Shown here: positions 32,100 through 43,057 of the stretch, piece after piece
How positions within the stretch are numbered: the stretch's first letter is position 1
How the letters are laid out: the number at the start of each line of letters is the position of its first letter
Notes under the pieces: generated by a model
Database searches by the model: none
Seen by the model: only the letters and a program-made list of their open reading frames with translations
What the model was told of the DNA's origin: nothing
Position numbers and translations under genes: made by a program
Assembly (NCBI GenBank): GCA_018105865.1
Contig: CM030834.1
Location: 4,757,257-4,821,256 of the forward strand
Source of the DNA: Metaphire vulgaris
Lineage: Eukaryota; Annelida; Clitellata; Crassiclitellata; Megascolecidae
DNA length: 64,000 bases
Direction of reading: 5' to 3'

Positions 32100-32700
32100 T
32101 AAGAGTCCGCGAGTTTGTAGTAGGAGTTATCCACGCAGATGTAACCATCGGTGAGTTCATAAAGAAACGGTCTTCCGCAAGAAGATAGTTCCGTCGTCGA
32201 AATCGGCAAATCCGACGAAGGTGGAAAATCCGATGACGTCAAGAACGACAGTCAACCACAAATCCGCTGAATATTCACGCGGCAGCCACTAAATAAGGAC
32301 TGACATTGGTGCACACTCGACGGGAAGCGACTGACTTGAACTGCCAGACCGACGTGGAAGGTAGAGGACGGCGCGAGACACGTCGGAAACAGAAGAGCGG
32401 AACACAGTCATCACGTAGATGGAGACTCCCGTGACGTCCAGAACGCAGTCGATCACAGTCGCCTAGCGCTACAACAATAGCTAACATGGCGGCGTCCAGC
32501 CCGCAACGGTGAGACCGACTGGATACTTCCAGAACGACGCGAAACAGAAGAGGACGGCTAAAACTCCGCAGCAAACCGACGAACGAGAAGCAGTCCTCAT
32601 TTCCGGCGAAAAATTCACGGACAGAGCGTCAGCAAATGTCGAGAAACGACGGCGAAACGAGGCACACACAACATGTGCAGGCTGCCATAGATAGGCGCCT
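32100..32700 (+). promoter_or_regulatory. CpG-rich block with putative gene start
   Basis: CpG dinucleotides are dense here compared with the AT-rich surroundings, and no TE family is recognised. It contains AACATGGCGGCGTCC at 32484 followed by a donor. This looks like an unmethylated promoter or 5' exon region of a host gene. Long frames on both strands (for example 32275-32574 minus) arise from the lack of stop codons in GC-rich DNA and show no domain. Confidence 0.45.
32486..32508 (+). CDS. Putative first coding exon of the 32-63 kb gene
   Basis: ATGGCGGCGTCC in an A-at-minus-3 context starts a 23-nt coding segment (MAASSPQ plus CG) ending at the donor GTGAGA. The leftover CG joins with A from the exon at 44918 to give Arg and stays in frame. 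Link to the downstream exons is by phase and strand only. Confidence 0.4.
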
Positions 32701-33151
32701 CCATAGAGGAATAATACCCAGGAGAGCGCCTGAGCCTAAGCAGGCTTACGTAAGGACTGAAGCCAGCTATGGGCGTATGGGTGGAACCTATCCGCCATAT
32801 GTATTCACGCAAAACATAGGAAAAAAACCAGATTGCGTCTTTTAAAAAGCCCAGAAAATCCCAGATTTGAAATAGCTGCACACGATGGCATGATTACAGC
32901 AAACTTTCAATGATTATTTTATTAAATTATTTCATTATAAATTAAATGAAACGTATCTGATTCAAATGCTACTACCCTTGGATGTCGCCTGTTGCAAACG
33001 CAATGTTGCGCGTTGACAAATATGGCGTCCACAGCTGGCTTCAACATACAGCTCATGCTGGACGTACGGATAGGATATTAATAAATCACGACAGCCGTCA
33101 CAGCACCAACCGATTACGATAAAATCTTGAAACGTTTGAGAATAATAAGTA

Positions 33152-33250
33152 AGTAAGTAAAATCTCGAAAATTTTATTCAGCTCTTTATAAGCAGTACTG
33201 TACAGCAGTAACTGCGTATTCCTATGAGCTTAATCTTTCTTGACATAGCG
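33152..33250 (-). mobile_element. LINE 3' end fragment with TTAC tail
   Basis: AAGTAAGTAAGTAAAATCTC followed by TATGAGCTTAATCTTTCTTGA is near-identical to 15617-15710, the 3' end of a minus-strand LINE. Only the last 100 bp are present. Confidence 0.65.
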
Positions 33251-33602
33251 ATGTGTGTGTGTCTGTGTAGATCAAGCAACAACACATTTAAGAGAGTTCC
33301 CTCATATCAAGTTAGGACTGATTCCCCATTGACGAGGACAAGGACTTCAAATTGGTCCTTAAGGAGTCCTTAAGTACAAGGACCAGGACAAGGATTAACA
33401 GCACTGGTTTTCATGTTTAAGATTGATTATGATATCTTTAATTTCATTTGTAGTAGGAAAAATTTGAAAAGTATAATTATTCTTTTTCAGGTGTCGTGTA
33501 TTTCTACTTTGACGACTATGGACTTCCATTTCTCTCTGTTGTGTGTTGCTTGTATGAGTTCTAATTCTGTAGTTACACCTTTTACATAGGGTTGCCAGAC
33601 GT

Positions 33603-35080
33603 TAGAACTGGGTCGATTACGATTATTTCTTCCAATTACGATTACGATTATTTTCGATTATTTTTCACGATTACGATTTCGATTACGGTTTTTTATATAA
33701 TCGCGATGTCGATTATTTCACAGTACCTTTAGAAACTGGCTTTCCCGCCATATTTTACAGTATTCGCAATCCTCTGTGTATCAATGTTCAGTTGGTCTTC
33801 AACAGGGATATTTCTACACTCCTAACACCCCCAACACCCCAATTTGAGGTCGACACCCCCTAAAATTTGGTAATGTGACAATGGTATGCATACAGAATGC
33901 ATATTGATTAACCCTGAACACACTCAAACAGGCCCATTCAGACGGGGGCCAGGAGGGCCATTCGGCCCGGGCCCCCATCATTTGGGGGCCTCCCTTTGTT
34001 TCCTTGTCTAGAATTCTGAGACAGCTAGAAAGCTAAATAGCTACTACTAGAAGGGGCCTCACAATTTGGTGAGGCCCCTTCCCCTTTTTTTGCTTTTGGA
34101 CAATTTTGGGATTTTGGGAAAGCTAGGAAGGTATTCTGCGGTCCTCAAAATTGGTGATTACCTTTTTTCGCTTGTCGAAATTTTAATTGTTGGGAAGGCT
34201 AGGAGAGGCCTCGAAATTCCAACTGGCCTGGGCCTCCTTCAGCCTCTGAAGGGGCCTGCCCCAAATGGAGAAATACACCCCACAACTTTTATCCTCGGAT
34301 GACTTTTTTGCTTGTCAGACTTTTGTGAGTCTCTATAAGATTTTTTGCTTGTCAGCCTTTTTCGGTAGAGACTTCCAAATTTCGACACCCCCAGATTTTC
34401 CCGACGCCCCCAAATTCACAATCCTACAATCCTAGAAATAAACACACCACAGATTTCCCCGACACCCCACCCCAATTCACAATCCTAGAAATAACCCTGG
34501 TCTTCAATCTCCTTAAAGGATCGAGCCTGGGTGGCAAGACCGATATTGTCAGCGTATCCAAACTTCCTACCTATGGTATCCGGTAAGTCGTGTGTAGGCC
34601 TATAAGCCTACAAATTGAATAACATAGGTGCTAGAACTGAACACTGTGTTAGACCGTTTCGCTGACGTCTCCAGGAGCTGACATCTCTCAAGTGAACTAA
34701 GAACCGTCTGTCAGAGATGAGTAATTCCACAAGTTGACAGAACCAGAGTGGCAAATTGAGCGAGAGTTTGTACATTAAACCCACATGCCACACCGCATCG
34801 AAAGCTGCTGTCAAATCCAGAAAGATGGTGCCTGTCTTTATACGCAGTTGAATCCATTTTCAATGAAAATCTGATAATCAACGGTAAATTGATCTTTCTT
34901 TGAATCGGAAATATTGTATAATATAACTTACGGGAATAATCGAAAAATAATCGCGATTTCGATTATTTTTTCGACGATTATCGATTATTTCGATTTATTT
35001 AATAATCGTCTCGATTTCGATTTGGGTTTTTCCAAAAATCGCGATTACGATTTCGATTTCGATTAATCGACCCACCTCTA
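33603..35080. mobile_element. RT-carrying TIR element, copy C
   Basis: Same orientation and interior as copy A, without A's LINE tail and Helitron or B's MITE, so it is the closest to an uninterrupted element (1478 bp). Ends TAGAACTGGGTCGATTACG and, reversed, TAGAGGTGGGTCGATTA. The RT fragment lies on the minus strand at about 34500-34860 (GLMYKLSLNLPLWFCQLVEL, FGYADNIGLATQ). Its flanks (CCAGACGT left, CCATAGAC right) are not a matching TSD. Confidence 0.85.
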
Positions 35081-35088
35081 CCATAGAC

Positions 35089-35990
35089 TCTGTCTTGTGA
35101 TATTAAAGTCTATGGTCATAGGCTTGCAGAAATTATGGGAGGGGATGATAGTAAAGCATCAAGCTTATTTACTATCTGCGGATTCGGTTCCTCCGCGGTT
35201 CCTGACAGCGGAAACGATCGCGGATGCCGATCCTATTCGGATCTATATTTGGCGGAACCGAAAATCCGCGGTCTCATAATTGTTTGGAGCCGCACACTTC
35301 TGGTCTGTATGTGCATTCCGTTGTTTTTAATAGGTAATTGGTCTATTTTGTAGCAATCGTCTATTTCTAGCAACAAGTACATTCTTATTCAGCATGTACT
35401 TTCGTATTCATGCTCTGATGCAAGCGACTTTCTAACATTTGAAAAGAAATTTAGCATTACAATCCGGCATAAACACGGGGTGATGTTATTCTGGAAATAA
35501 ATGCGTAAATGTAGAACACATTCATCATGGAGCGACCAGATTTGTGTGAAAATCGGGACATTTTAACGGTGTGTATATTCAGGCTTAAACGTTTTAAAAG
35601 TAAACCTCAGTAGTACTAGTAGGCTGCAGGCTGGTAATAGTCGTTATGCACTATGAGACAACCAAGGTAAGCTACTACTTCCTGTTTGTGTTGATATAAT
35701 AGTGCTACCACTGTCACAAAAACTACTGACTCTTACCACATGATCATTTAACCAGGTTTCTTTAGGTCTTTAGTCTAAGTTCTCATCCGAGTTTATGTTT
35801 ATGCCGTAACTCTGAAAATCTATATGTACTAGAATGGTGATTTGGGTTCAAAATCGAATTGAATCATTGAATTTTTAAATCAAATTTTTGGCTGTCAAAT
35901 CAAGTCAACGCTGGTGATTTAAATCGCGATTGAATTGAATCGCGATTTGATTTTGCCCAGCTCTGCTACCCACGTCTTTTGTTTAGTGCA
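35089..35990. other. Noncoding stretch with an isolated hAT-like end
   Basis: At 35820-35960 TTTAAATCGCGATT-type inverted runs end in TTTGCCCAGCTCTG, the terminus of a hAT-like element (CAGAGCTGGGCAAAATC reversed), but no partner end is seen. A GC-richer segment at 35170-35275 has no recognised function. Confidence 0.4.
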
Positions 35991-35994
35991 AATT

Positions 35995-36480
35995 GTGTTT
36001 ATTAGGCTTTTTCTCTTCTATTCTCTTCCAGGCTACTTTGTTGGTTATTTTTCCGTCCAGCTGATTTTTTACATTCTTGCCAGATCCACATTTTGAATGC
36101 CTCAAGTTTCTTTAGGTCTTCCTTTCTTAGCATTCAAGTTTCTGACCCATAGAGTGTCACTGGCTAGATCAGTGTTTTGATCAATCATTTTTTTTGATTT
36201 CGGTTAGAAGTTTCGACTCATTAGTTCTCTTCTGTTCATAAAGGCTTCTTTCCCCATGGCAATCCATCTCTTTATTTCTTTATGACATATGGCATTTGTA
36301 TCAAGTAGGTTTCTAAGATAGCAGAATTCTTCTGACTGTTCTATTTCCGCTCATTCAATGATTATTTTCTTTTATCCGCCTTGTTTGCTGATTTTCAATG
36401 CCTTTGTCTTCTTTAAATTGATTTTCATTCTGTAATACTTTGATGTTGCATTAATAGAGTCCATTAACCTCTGCAATCTG
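35995..36480 (-). pseudogene. RTE-like LINE RT, C-terminal part
   Basis: Minus-strand frames give KIIIE, EFCYLRNLLDTNAICHKEIK, AMGKEAFMNRRELMSRNF and, further down, VDLARM and GRKNNQQSSLEENR-like degenerate text, the region after the YADD box in the same LINE type as 14836-15560. It joins 38475-38612 after removal of the LINE inserted at 36481. Confidence 0.65.
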
Positions 36481-38430
36481 ATGGTGAGACAGCTGCACAC
36501 AGTGCCTGGCGTTCAGCTCTTAAAGCTAGTTGACGCCTTGTGAGGCAGAAGGGTCAACACTACTGGAACAGCGCCCTTGACGCTGCTAAAGGTGACACAG
36601 GGCAGACTTGGAAACACCTTGACATGCTGCTGGGTAACCGTGGCAAGAGGCCTTGTCAGCCGTCGAGTTTCTCTGCTGAAGATTACCACCAGTTCATGGA
36701 TGGTAAGGTTAAAGCAATCAGAGAGAGAACGGCAAACGCTGGCCCGGCCAAGTTTCTGGATTACTCTGGGTCAGTTCTCACTTCGTTCTCTGCTCCTTCG
36801 ATTGCAGAGGTCACGTCCATCGTGATGGCGTCACCTTGTAAACAATGCCAAGCCGACCCCCTCCCGATGTGGCTCCTCAAAGAGTCCATTGAGACGCTTG
36901 CTCCATTTCTCACGACTCTACTGTCGACCTCTTTAAGCAGCGGAGAATTTCCATCGTCATTAAAGCGAGCGGTAGTCTACCCGCACCTCAAGCGGTCAGG
37001 CTTGGACCAAGCGGAATTATCTAACTTCCGTCCCGTTTCCAATCTTCCTTTCTTGTCTAAGCTGCTTGAGAGAGTTGTTAATAATCAATTCGTGGCCTAT
37101 TTGACGATGAATGGACTAATGCCTAAAGGCCAGTCTGCCTATCGGAAGGGCCATTCCACCGAAACTGCGGTCCTGCGCATTTACAATGACATTATTGAAG
37201 CAGTCGCCAATGGACAGCTGGCCTTCCTCTGCCTTCTGGATCTCTCGGCTGCTTTCGACATGGTGGATCATGACATCCTCATTCGCCAACTTGAATCAAC
37301 TTTTGGTCTAAAAGGGCTGGCTCTGTCTTGGATTCGGAACTACTTGGCCGACAGGTTTCAGTCTGTTAGCTGGAATGGACATACGTCGGCTCCATGCCGT
37401 GTTCTTAGTGGAGTGCCACAAGGATCTGTACTCGGTCCACTATTGTTTATACTCTATGTGGCTGACATTGGTTGTATCATTGAAAGGTGTGGGCTGGCTC
37501 ATCATGCCTACGCTGATGACGTTCAGGTTTTTGCCTCCTGCCCTCCAGCTGAGGTCGAATGTTTGCGTTCCCGTATTACGGATTGCATCTCCTCAGTCCA
37601 GAGGTGGACTGATGAAAATCGACTATCGTTGAACCCGGGGAAGACTGAACTCCTCTGGCTAAGCACTCCTCGGAGGGGGCATCGTATATGCCGGAATACG
37701 CTTCCGATTGGTGATGTTGATGTCACTCCGAGCACAGAACTGCGTCTCCTTGGAGTTCTTTTTGACGAGACACTCTCGTTTGTCGGACATTTGGACAACG
37801 TCATTCGTACCTGTTTTTTTCAGCTGCGAAGGATCAGGGAGATCCGTCGATACCTGCTGGTGCCTGTCGTCGTCAATCTCGTCCGTGCCCTCGTCTTAGC
37901 TCGAGTAGATTACTGCAATAGCGTTCTGCTCGGACTTCCTGTCAACCAACTAAATCGTCTTCAGTCGTCGGTGCTAAACGTCTCAGCTCGTCTGATCTTT
38001 GGCTCGAGTTGGAACGAGCACGTGACACCGTTTCTACGTGATAATCTTCACTGGCTCAGGATTCCGGAGTGAATAGCCTTCAAGCATTGTTGGCTAACAT
38101 TTCGGGCGCTGTATGACCCCTTTTGCCCCAGCTACTTATCGTGCCTGGTCATCAAGTCTACGGCGGTCGATCGGCGATCGCGGCTTCGCTCTAGCAACTG
38201 TCGTCAATTGGTGGTTCCTCCTCCGTCCAAGACGGCTGTCTTCTGACAGATCCTTCCGGAGGGGCAATCCGAGTCTGTGGAACTCTGCCGAAGAACGTGA
38301 CAATTGTGACCTCCCCTGATTTGTTTATCAAGTGCCTTAAGACGCATATGTTTAATTTATCTTATAATGTTCATTGTTAAGCGCTTTTGACTTTAGTCTT
38401 CACTATGCTTACTGCGCTCTATAAATTGTC

Positions 38431-38468
<38 letters not shown>
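36481..38468 (+). mobile_element. 5'-truncated CR1-like LINE inserted in the RTE-like LINE
   Basis: AATCTG (36475-36480, 38469-38474) flanks it as a short TSD. It contains the linker, the whole RT and most of the C-terminal domain, then a 3' UTR ending CTATAAATTG and an AAT-repeat tail (38430-38468). The endonuclease is missing through 5' truncation. Confidence 0.85.
36540..38072 (+). pseudogene. CR1-like reverse transcriptase, 510 codons open
   Basis: The longest open frame in the window. RT motifs in order: DPLPMWLLKESIETLAPFL (about residue 100), LKRSGLDQAELSNFRPVSNL, KGQSAYRKGHSTETAVL, LDLSAAFDMVDHDIL (motif A), VLSGVPQGSVLGPLLFILYV (motif B), HHAYADDVQVFA (motif C, YADD), ENRLSLNPGKTELLWLST. 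The C-terminal region RALVLARVDYCNSVLLGLPV follows. The frame starts by truncation, not at a true ATG. It stops at RIPE-TGA where sister copies have an Arg codon, so one C-to-T change would explain the stop; VPPPSKTAVF homology continues to about 38340 with further breaks. Confidence 0.9.
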
Positions 38469-38471
<3 letters not shown>

Positions 38472-38474
38472 CTG

Positions 38475-38612
38475 TGGTTGGTGTTTGCCATAATTGCCTG
38501 GTCATCAGCAAATCTTATGTCCCTTATCCTTTTTCCACCCACCACTACTCCATCTTCTATGTTTCAAAGGCTTCTCTTATGAATTCTTCTGTGTAGATAT
38601 TGAATATTCTAA
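38475..38612 (-). pseudogene. RTE-like LINE RT, palm fragment
   Basis: Minus strand: FNIYTEEFIREAFE, then GGKRIRDIRFADDQAIMANT with the FADD catalytic box. It is bracketed by two LINE insertions (36481-38468 and 38613-39518) and continues on both sides. Confidence 0.75.
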
Positions 38613-39518
38613 TATTGCAGATGCCAGACGCCATCCAGGACTGGATGGATTCAAATAAATTGCTTTTAAACCCAGATAAAACTTAATTTTTACTTTTAGG
38701 CACAAAGCCCCAGCTCAAGAAATTTGACTCTATTAACTCTATTAAACTTGGGGATTCAACTATTCCTGTAAGCACTTTTGCACGGGATCTAGGAGTAGTT
38801 TTTGATTCCACACTTTCTTTCACAAATCATACAAATAGCATCTGTAAAGTAGCTCACTGCCACCTTCGTGATTTATGTCATATTAGGAAATTTCTCAGTA
38901 AACCTGCATTTATGCTCTTGGCAAATGTCTTAGTGTTTAGCCATCTTGATTACTGTAACTGCCTTCTTTTCGGCATCTTTATATTCAACCTGGCTAAACT
39001 CTGAGTTCAAAATTCACTGGCTCGGGTAATTTCAAAAACCCCAAAATGTGAGCACATAGCCCCAGTTTGTAAGGGTCCCCACTGGCTTCCAATTAAAAAA
39101 AGGATAGACTTTAAAATCTGCCTCCTGGTATACAAAACACTTTATTACAAGGAACCTCTTTTCAAAACTTCCTGTACAAACAAACAAATACTCGACCAGA
39201 TCCTCATCTGCAATAGTTCTCTTCCTTTCTCTACTCAGACAGTTGTAGGCACTCGTGCTTTCTCAGTGGCCGCTCCCTAACAATGGAACTCATTGCCTCA
39301 CCATGTTTGCATTGCAAATTCATTAGAGCTGTTTAAAACAAGATTAAAAACCCGTCTTTTTGCTTGGCTTATCCACCATAGACTGTCACCCGTTTGTCAG
39401 GCCGGATTCCCTGGATTTGACCTGGATCTTAATTGATTTTGATTTGGTGTGCCATCGGCTGATGCTTCTGTACATTATGAAGTGGCGCTATAGAAGTATA
39501 AGATTAGATTAAATAAAT
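38613..39518 (+). mobile_element. L2/CR1-like LINE 3' half
   Basis: A decayed + strand LINE C terminus: IQDWMDSNKLLLNPDKT, FARDLGVVFDSTLSFTNHTN, VFSHLDYCNCLLFGI, GPHWLPIKKRIDFKICLLVY, WNSLPHHVCIANSLELFKTR. The 3' UTR includes GTGGCGCTATAGAAGTATAAG and ends AAATAAATAG. The RTE-like LINE frame resumes after it (GVRKGCPLSPLL), which defines the insertion. Confidence 0.75.
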
Positions 39519-39640
39519 AGCAATGGTGAGAGAGGGCATCCTTTTCTTACCCCCTTCCTTCCCAGCATTCCTGGTTCAGTTGTTTCCTAATCGTGTATCT
39601 AATCCAGTCAACTTCTATAGTGCCACATTTAATGAATTGA
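39519..39640 (-). pseudogene. RTE-like LINE RT, motif B fragment
   Basis: The minus-strand frame reads GVRKGCPLSPLL, the conserved segment before FNIYTEEF in the next fragment. Upstream homology fades within about 100 bp. Confidence 0.6.
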
Positions 39641-40739
39641 GCCGGCAGCTGATGTGACACCAAATTTGTTTTGCGCAATTTCTTGTGGATAGCTGCATTC
39701 CTCCAATAGATTATTCTATAATTCCTTCAAAATCCAATTGCGACTCATCTTCATTTTTACATTCAGTGGCTGAGCAATTTCGAGGCATTTCGTATAAATT
39801 AGATGATTAATTGAAAACACAAAATTTGTACAATTACAGCTGACAGTTACTTGGTTGCCATGACAACAGTGAAATTAAGATGATGGCAAATTGGCTTCAA
39901 CTTTCGGCTGACTTTGCCATAGTTAGACAGCATCTGGTGTATAGTTAAAATCTATGATGGAAATCATGCGGGGAATCGCTGAAAAATGCTCAAAATAGTA
40001 GCTTAAAAATACCAGCTTTAAATCGGCTACTGTTATTGCTGTAGCTTTATACTTAAAATTAATATAGCACTCTGCACTATCAAAAATTATGAAAATTACC
40101 GACTGTTTTAAAATGCATTTTTTTTCACTTGCGGTATATGTAAAATAGCATCTATACTTTAAGTATAGGGCTATAGCAGCGACGCTGGCTTAGTTTAAAC
40201 TTTGGTATTTCAAAGTGATTAGTTTTAGCATTTTTCGCCCATTCCATATTCACGGATTCCTTATGGTTTTCGTCATCTTCAGGTCTACCAACTTGAGAGT
40301 GTAACTGTTTTGTGCCAAGCCAGATTAGTAAAGTTTTGTCAGGGTTTAATCTAAGTCAATGGGAGTATATCCAATCTCAAAGAACGGGAATTGGATTGTC
40401 ATTGATTTAGCAAAAATTGAGGGCCATGACGGTAGTTTTGAATGTCGGCAGCACATACACAAACAGTAAAACCAAATGTGCTAATTAAGGAGTAAAGGTC
40501 AGCAGTTTAGAGTATGTGAGGCAGGGGACCAAGAACCGTTCCTTGGGAACACCAAATGGAACTTGGGAACCAGTTTGGGCAAGAATACTCTTTTATCTGA
40601 ATGGCTTCCACTTATTAGCTGTTGTATCAAGTATTTCAAATATTAATTAATTTCAAATTAAATACAATTTATAGTATTTGCACTTTATTTAGTTTGGCAG
40701 TTTTCTTTTGTATAAATTGCAGCTACCTGGTTGATGTTA
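39641..40739. other. Noncoding stretch, one diverged repeat
   Basis: At about 39895-39960 the words TTGGCTTCAACTTT, GACTTTGCCATAG and CATCTGGTGTAT match the flank of the inverted-repeat element at 24150-24225. Nothing else is recognised. Confidence 0.45.
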
Positions 40740-40747
40740 TTCTACAT

Positions 40748-41099
40748 CAGTGGTTCTCAACCTGTGGGTCGCGACCCCTTTGGGGGTCGATTGACGATTT
40801 ACCAGGGGTCGCCTGAGACCATTGCAAATATGGAGTTGCCTCTTTTCGGATGTGCAAAACTTCTAATTGTACAAGATTTCCACATTGGTAGTTACTAGTT
40901 TTTAAAAACTGTGACTGTCATTCAAGGATAGACATTGCAGACAATTGAATCAGAATGATTCCAAATATTTCAATTGTCGTAGCATTATTATTTGTAACAC
41001 TTTACATAATGAAAAAAAATAATTTTATGGTTGGGGGTCGCCACATCATAAGGAATTGATTTAAAAGGGTCGCGGCACTATAAAGGTTGAGAACCGCTG
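40748..41099. mobile_element. SPIN-like nonautonomous hAT MITE
   Basis: Ends CAGTGGTTCTCAACCTGTGG and, reversed, CAGCGGTTCTCAACCTTTA are inverted repeats. TTCTACAT flanks both sides (40740-40747, 41100-41107), a perfect 8-bp TSD. The subterminal text GTCGCGACCCCTTTGGGGGT and, near the other end, GGGTCGCCACATCATAAGGA is the hallmark layout of the SPIN/URR1/MER-type hAT MITEs known from tetrapods and some invertebrates. No coding capacity in 352 bp. Confidence 0.8.
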
Positions 41100-41201
41100 T
41101 TCTACATAGTGTCCCACATATATATGTAACAAATGTAATGTAACAAAATATTTGTATAGCGCCTCTTCTGAAAGATCACTCTGAAGCGCTTCCACAGCAA
41201 A

Positions 41202-42805
41202 TTACTGTATATTAACAAAGAGATAAGTTTTAAGTCTTTTCAAAAAGAGGGCCATAGAATTAGGAGTTGCTAAGCCACGCATACTGGCGTCAAGAGCATT
41301 CCAAAGGATAGGGCCAACTGATTCAAAACCTCGCTTCAGGAACATGGAAGTTCGTGCTTGGGGCACACTGAGAAGACCATTGGTTGTGGACCGAAGACAT
41401 GGCCGACCAGGGATAGAGCTAAGGGGATGGAGTAGCTCTGAAAGGTAAGATGGAGTGGCACCATAAAGAGAGAGTGCAACCGCTCTCAACATACGAAACT
41501 CAACTCGAGCAGGATAAGGCAGCCAGTGTAAAATAGACGTCATATAATCACTAATGTGATCACGTCTTGTGATACCAGCAATCACCCTGGCTGCTGAACG
41601 AAGAACCATCTGGAGTTTATCAAGTCGCACCGATGGAAGACCAGCAAAAGTGAACCACAGTAGTCAAGCCTTGAGCAAATAAATGCATGAATCAAAGTAG
41701 AAGCAGATGGCATGTCTAGTGTACGTCGAATCACTCTAAGCTGGCGGAGATGATAGAAGCAACTGCGACAAAGTGAGTTAATATGATCCATAAAGGTTAA
41801 CTCAGAGTCAAGAATTATACCAAGATCACGGACAGAGGAGGAGAAAGAGAGGCCGGGAAGGCAGACTGCACAGACATATGATCAATTTTTAAGAGCTGAC
41901 CTCGAGTACCAAACCAGATGAGCTGAGTTTTAGCTGGATTAAGTAAAAGACGATTTGAGTGCATCCATGAATGAAGTAAGTCAGAGGCTTCAACAAATTC
42001 ACGAGTGATCTGCAGCGCATTAGTGGGGCTGGAATGTGAATAGGCCTGAATATCATCAGCGTACATATGTGTTTTAAAATTATATGGTGCAAACAAGCGT
42101 GCAACATCAGCAGTATAAAGTATATACAGAAGCGGCCCAAGAACCGAACCCTGAGGGACTCCACAAGTGACTGGCACTTCACGGGAGTAGGAAGAACCAA
42201 GTGATGCAATCATGCGGCGTTCAGAGAGATAGGATTTTAACCAGGTCAGAGGAAGACCAGAGACACCAAATGAGACAGAGAGGCTGTAGAAGAATATCAT
42301 GGTCAACAGTGTCAAAAGCAGCACTGACATCAAATAGGGCAAGAAGAGTGACTTCTGACCGATCGATGGCCCTATAGAGATCTGAGAGAAGATGCAAGAG
42401 AAGCGTTTCAGTGGAGTGCGAGGCACGGAAACCAGACTGGTATTTCGGCAGCAAATCATTAGCCTCAAGATATGGAAGCAGCTGAAGAGTGACAACCTTC
42501 TCAAGGACCTTAGATAAGAAACTGAGGTTTGAGATAGGGCGATAACTTGACATTTCAGACTCATCAAGGCCAGTTTGCTTAAGCCTAGGCTTAACTATTG
42601 CCAGTTTCTGCGATGCAGGTAGGCAGCCTTCTTTAAGAGACCTATTGCAGAGTAACGTTAAAAAAGGCAAGAAACAGTCAATATAGTCATGCACAATAAA
42701 AGTCGGAATCGGATCGAGTTCACAGGTTTTCGTAGGCATAGAGTCTACGAGAGGAGTGAGCATTACGTGACATTTGACACTCCCAGTAGTTTCTTTCTTT
42801 GTCAC
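41202..42805 (-). pseudogene. CR1-like LINE reverse transcriptase and C terminus
   Basis: Minus-strand blocks: SSYRPISNLSFLSKVLEKVV, SGFRASHSTETLLLHLLSDL, LLALFDVSAAFDTVDHDILL (motif A), VTCGVPQGSVLGPLLYILYT (motif B), THMYADDIQAYSHS (motif C), NRLLLNPAKTQLIWFGTR, then ICSRLDYCGSLL, SILHWLPYPARVEFRMLRAV and ILWNALDASMRGLATPNSMA. Frame shifts at about 42250, 41815, 41700 and 41620. Homologous to but clearly diverged from the 36540 LINE. Confidence 0.85.
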
Positions 42806-43057
42806 GAAAAAACTTATGCATGTCCCTGATCATAAGTACAGTCTCACGACGGTCATCCGGGTTCTTTGTTCGTCTGAATTTCCACTCACACTTCCTAACA
42901 CGACGTCAAAATGTTCTGCATTCTGCGTCAAACCATGGTGACAGAGGTTTATGACGAATCTTAACCTTGCGTACTGGAAGGAGATCATCAAGTAACCGTC
43001 TTGTTGTTGAATCGTATAGTTCAAACAGCGTACTCACAGAAGCAGAGGCAAGGTCTT

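Noticed and set aside
32275..32694. Basic proteins on both strands
   Set aside because: Overlapping frames in CpG-rich DNA with no domain; only the short ATGGCGGCG segment with a donor is retained as a candidate.
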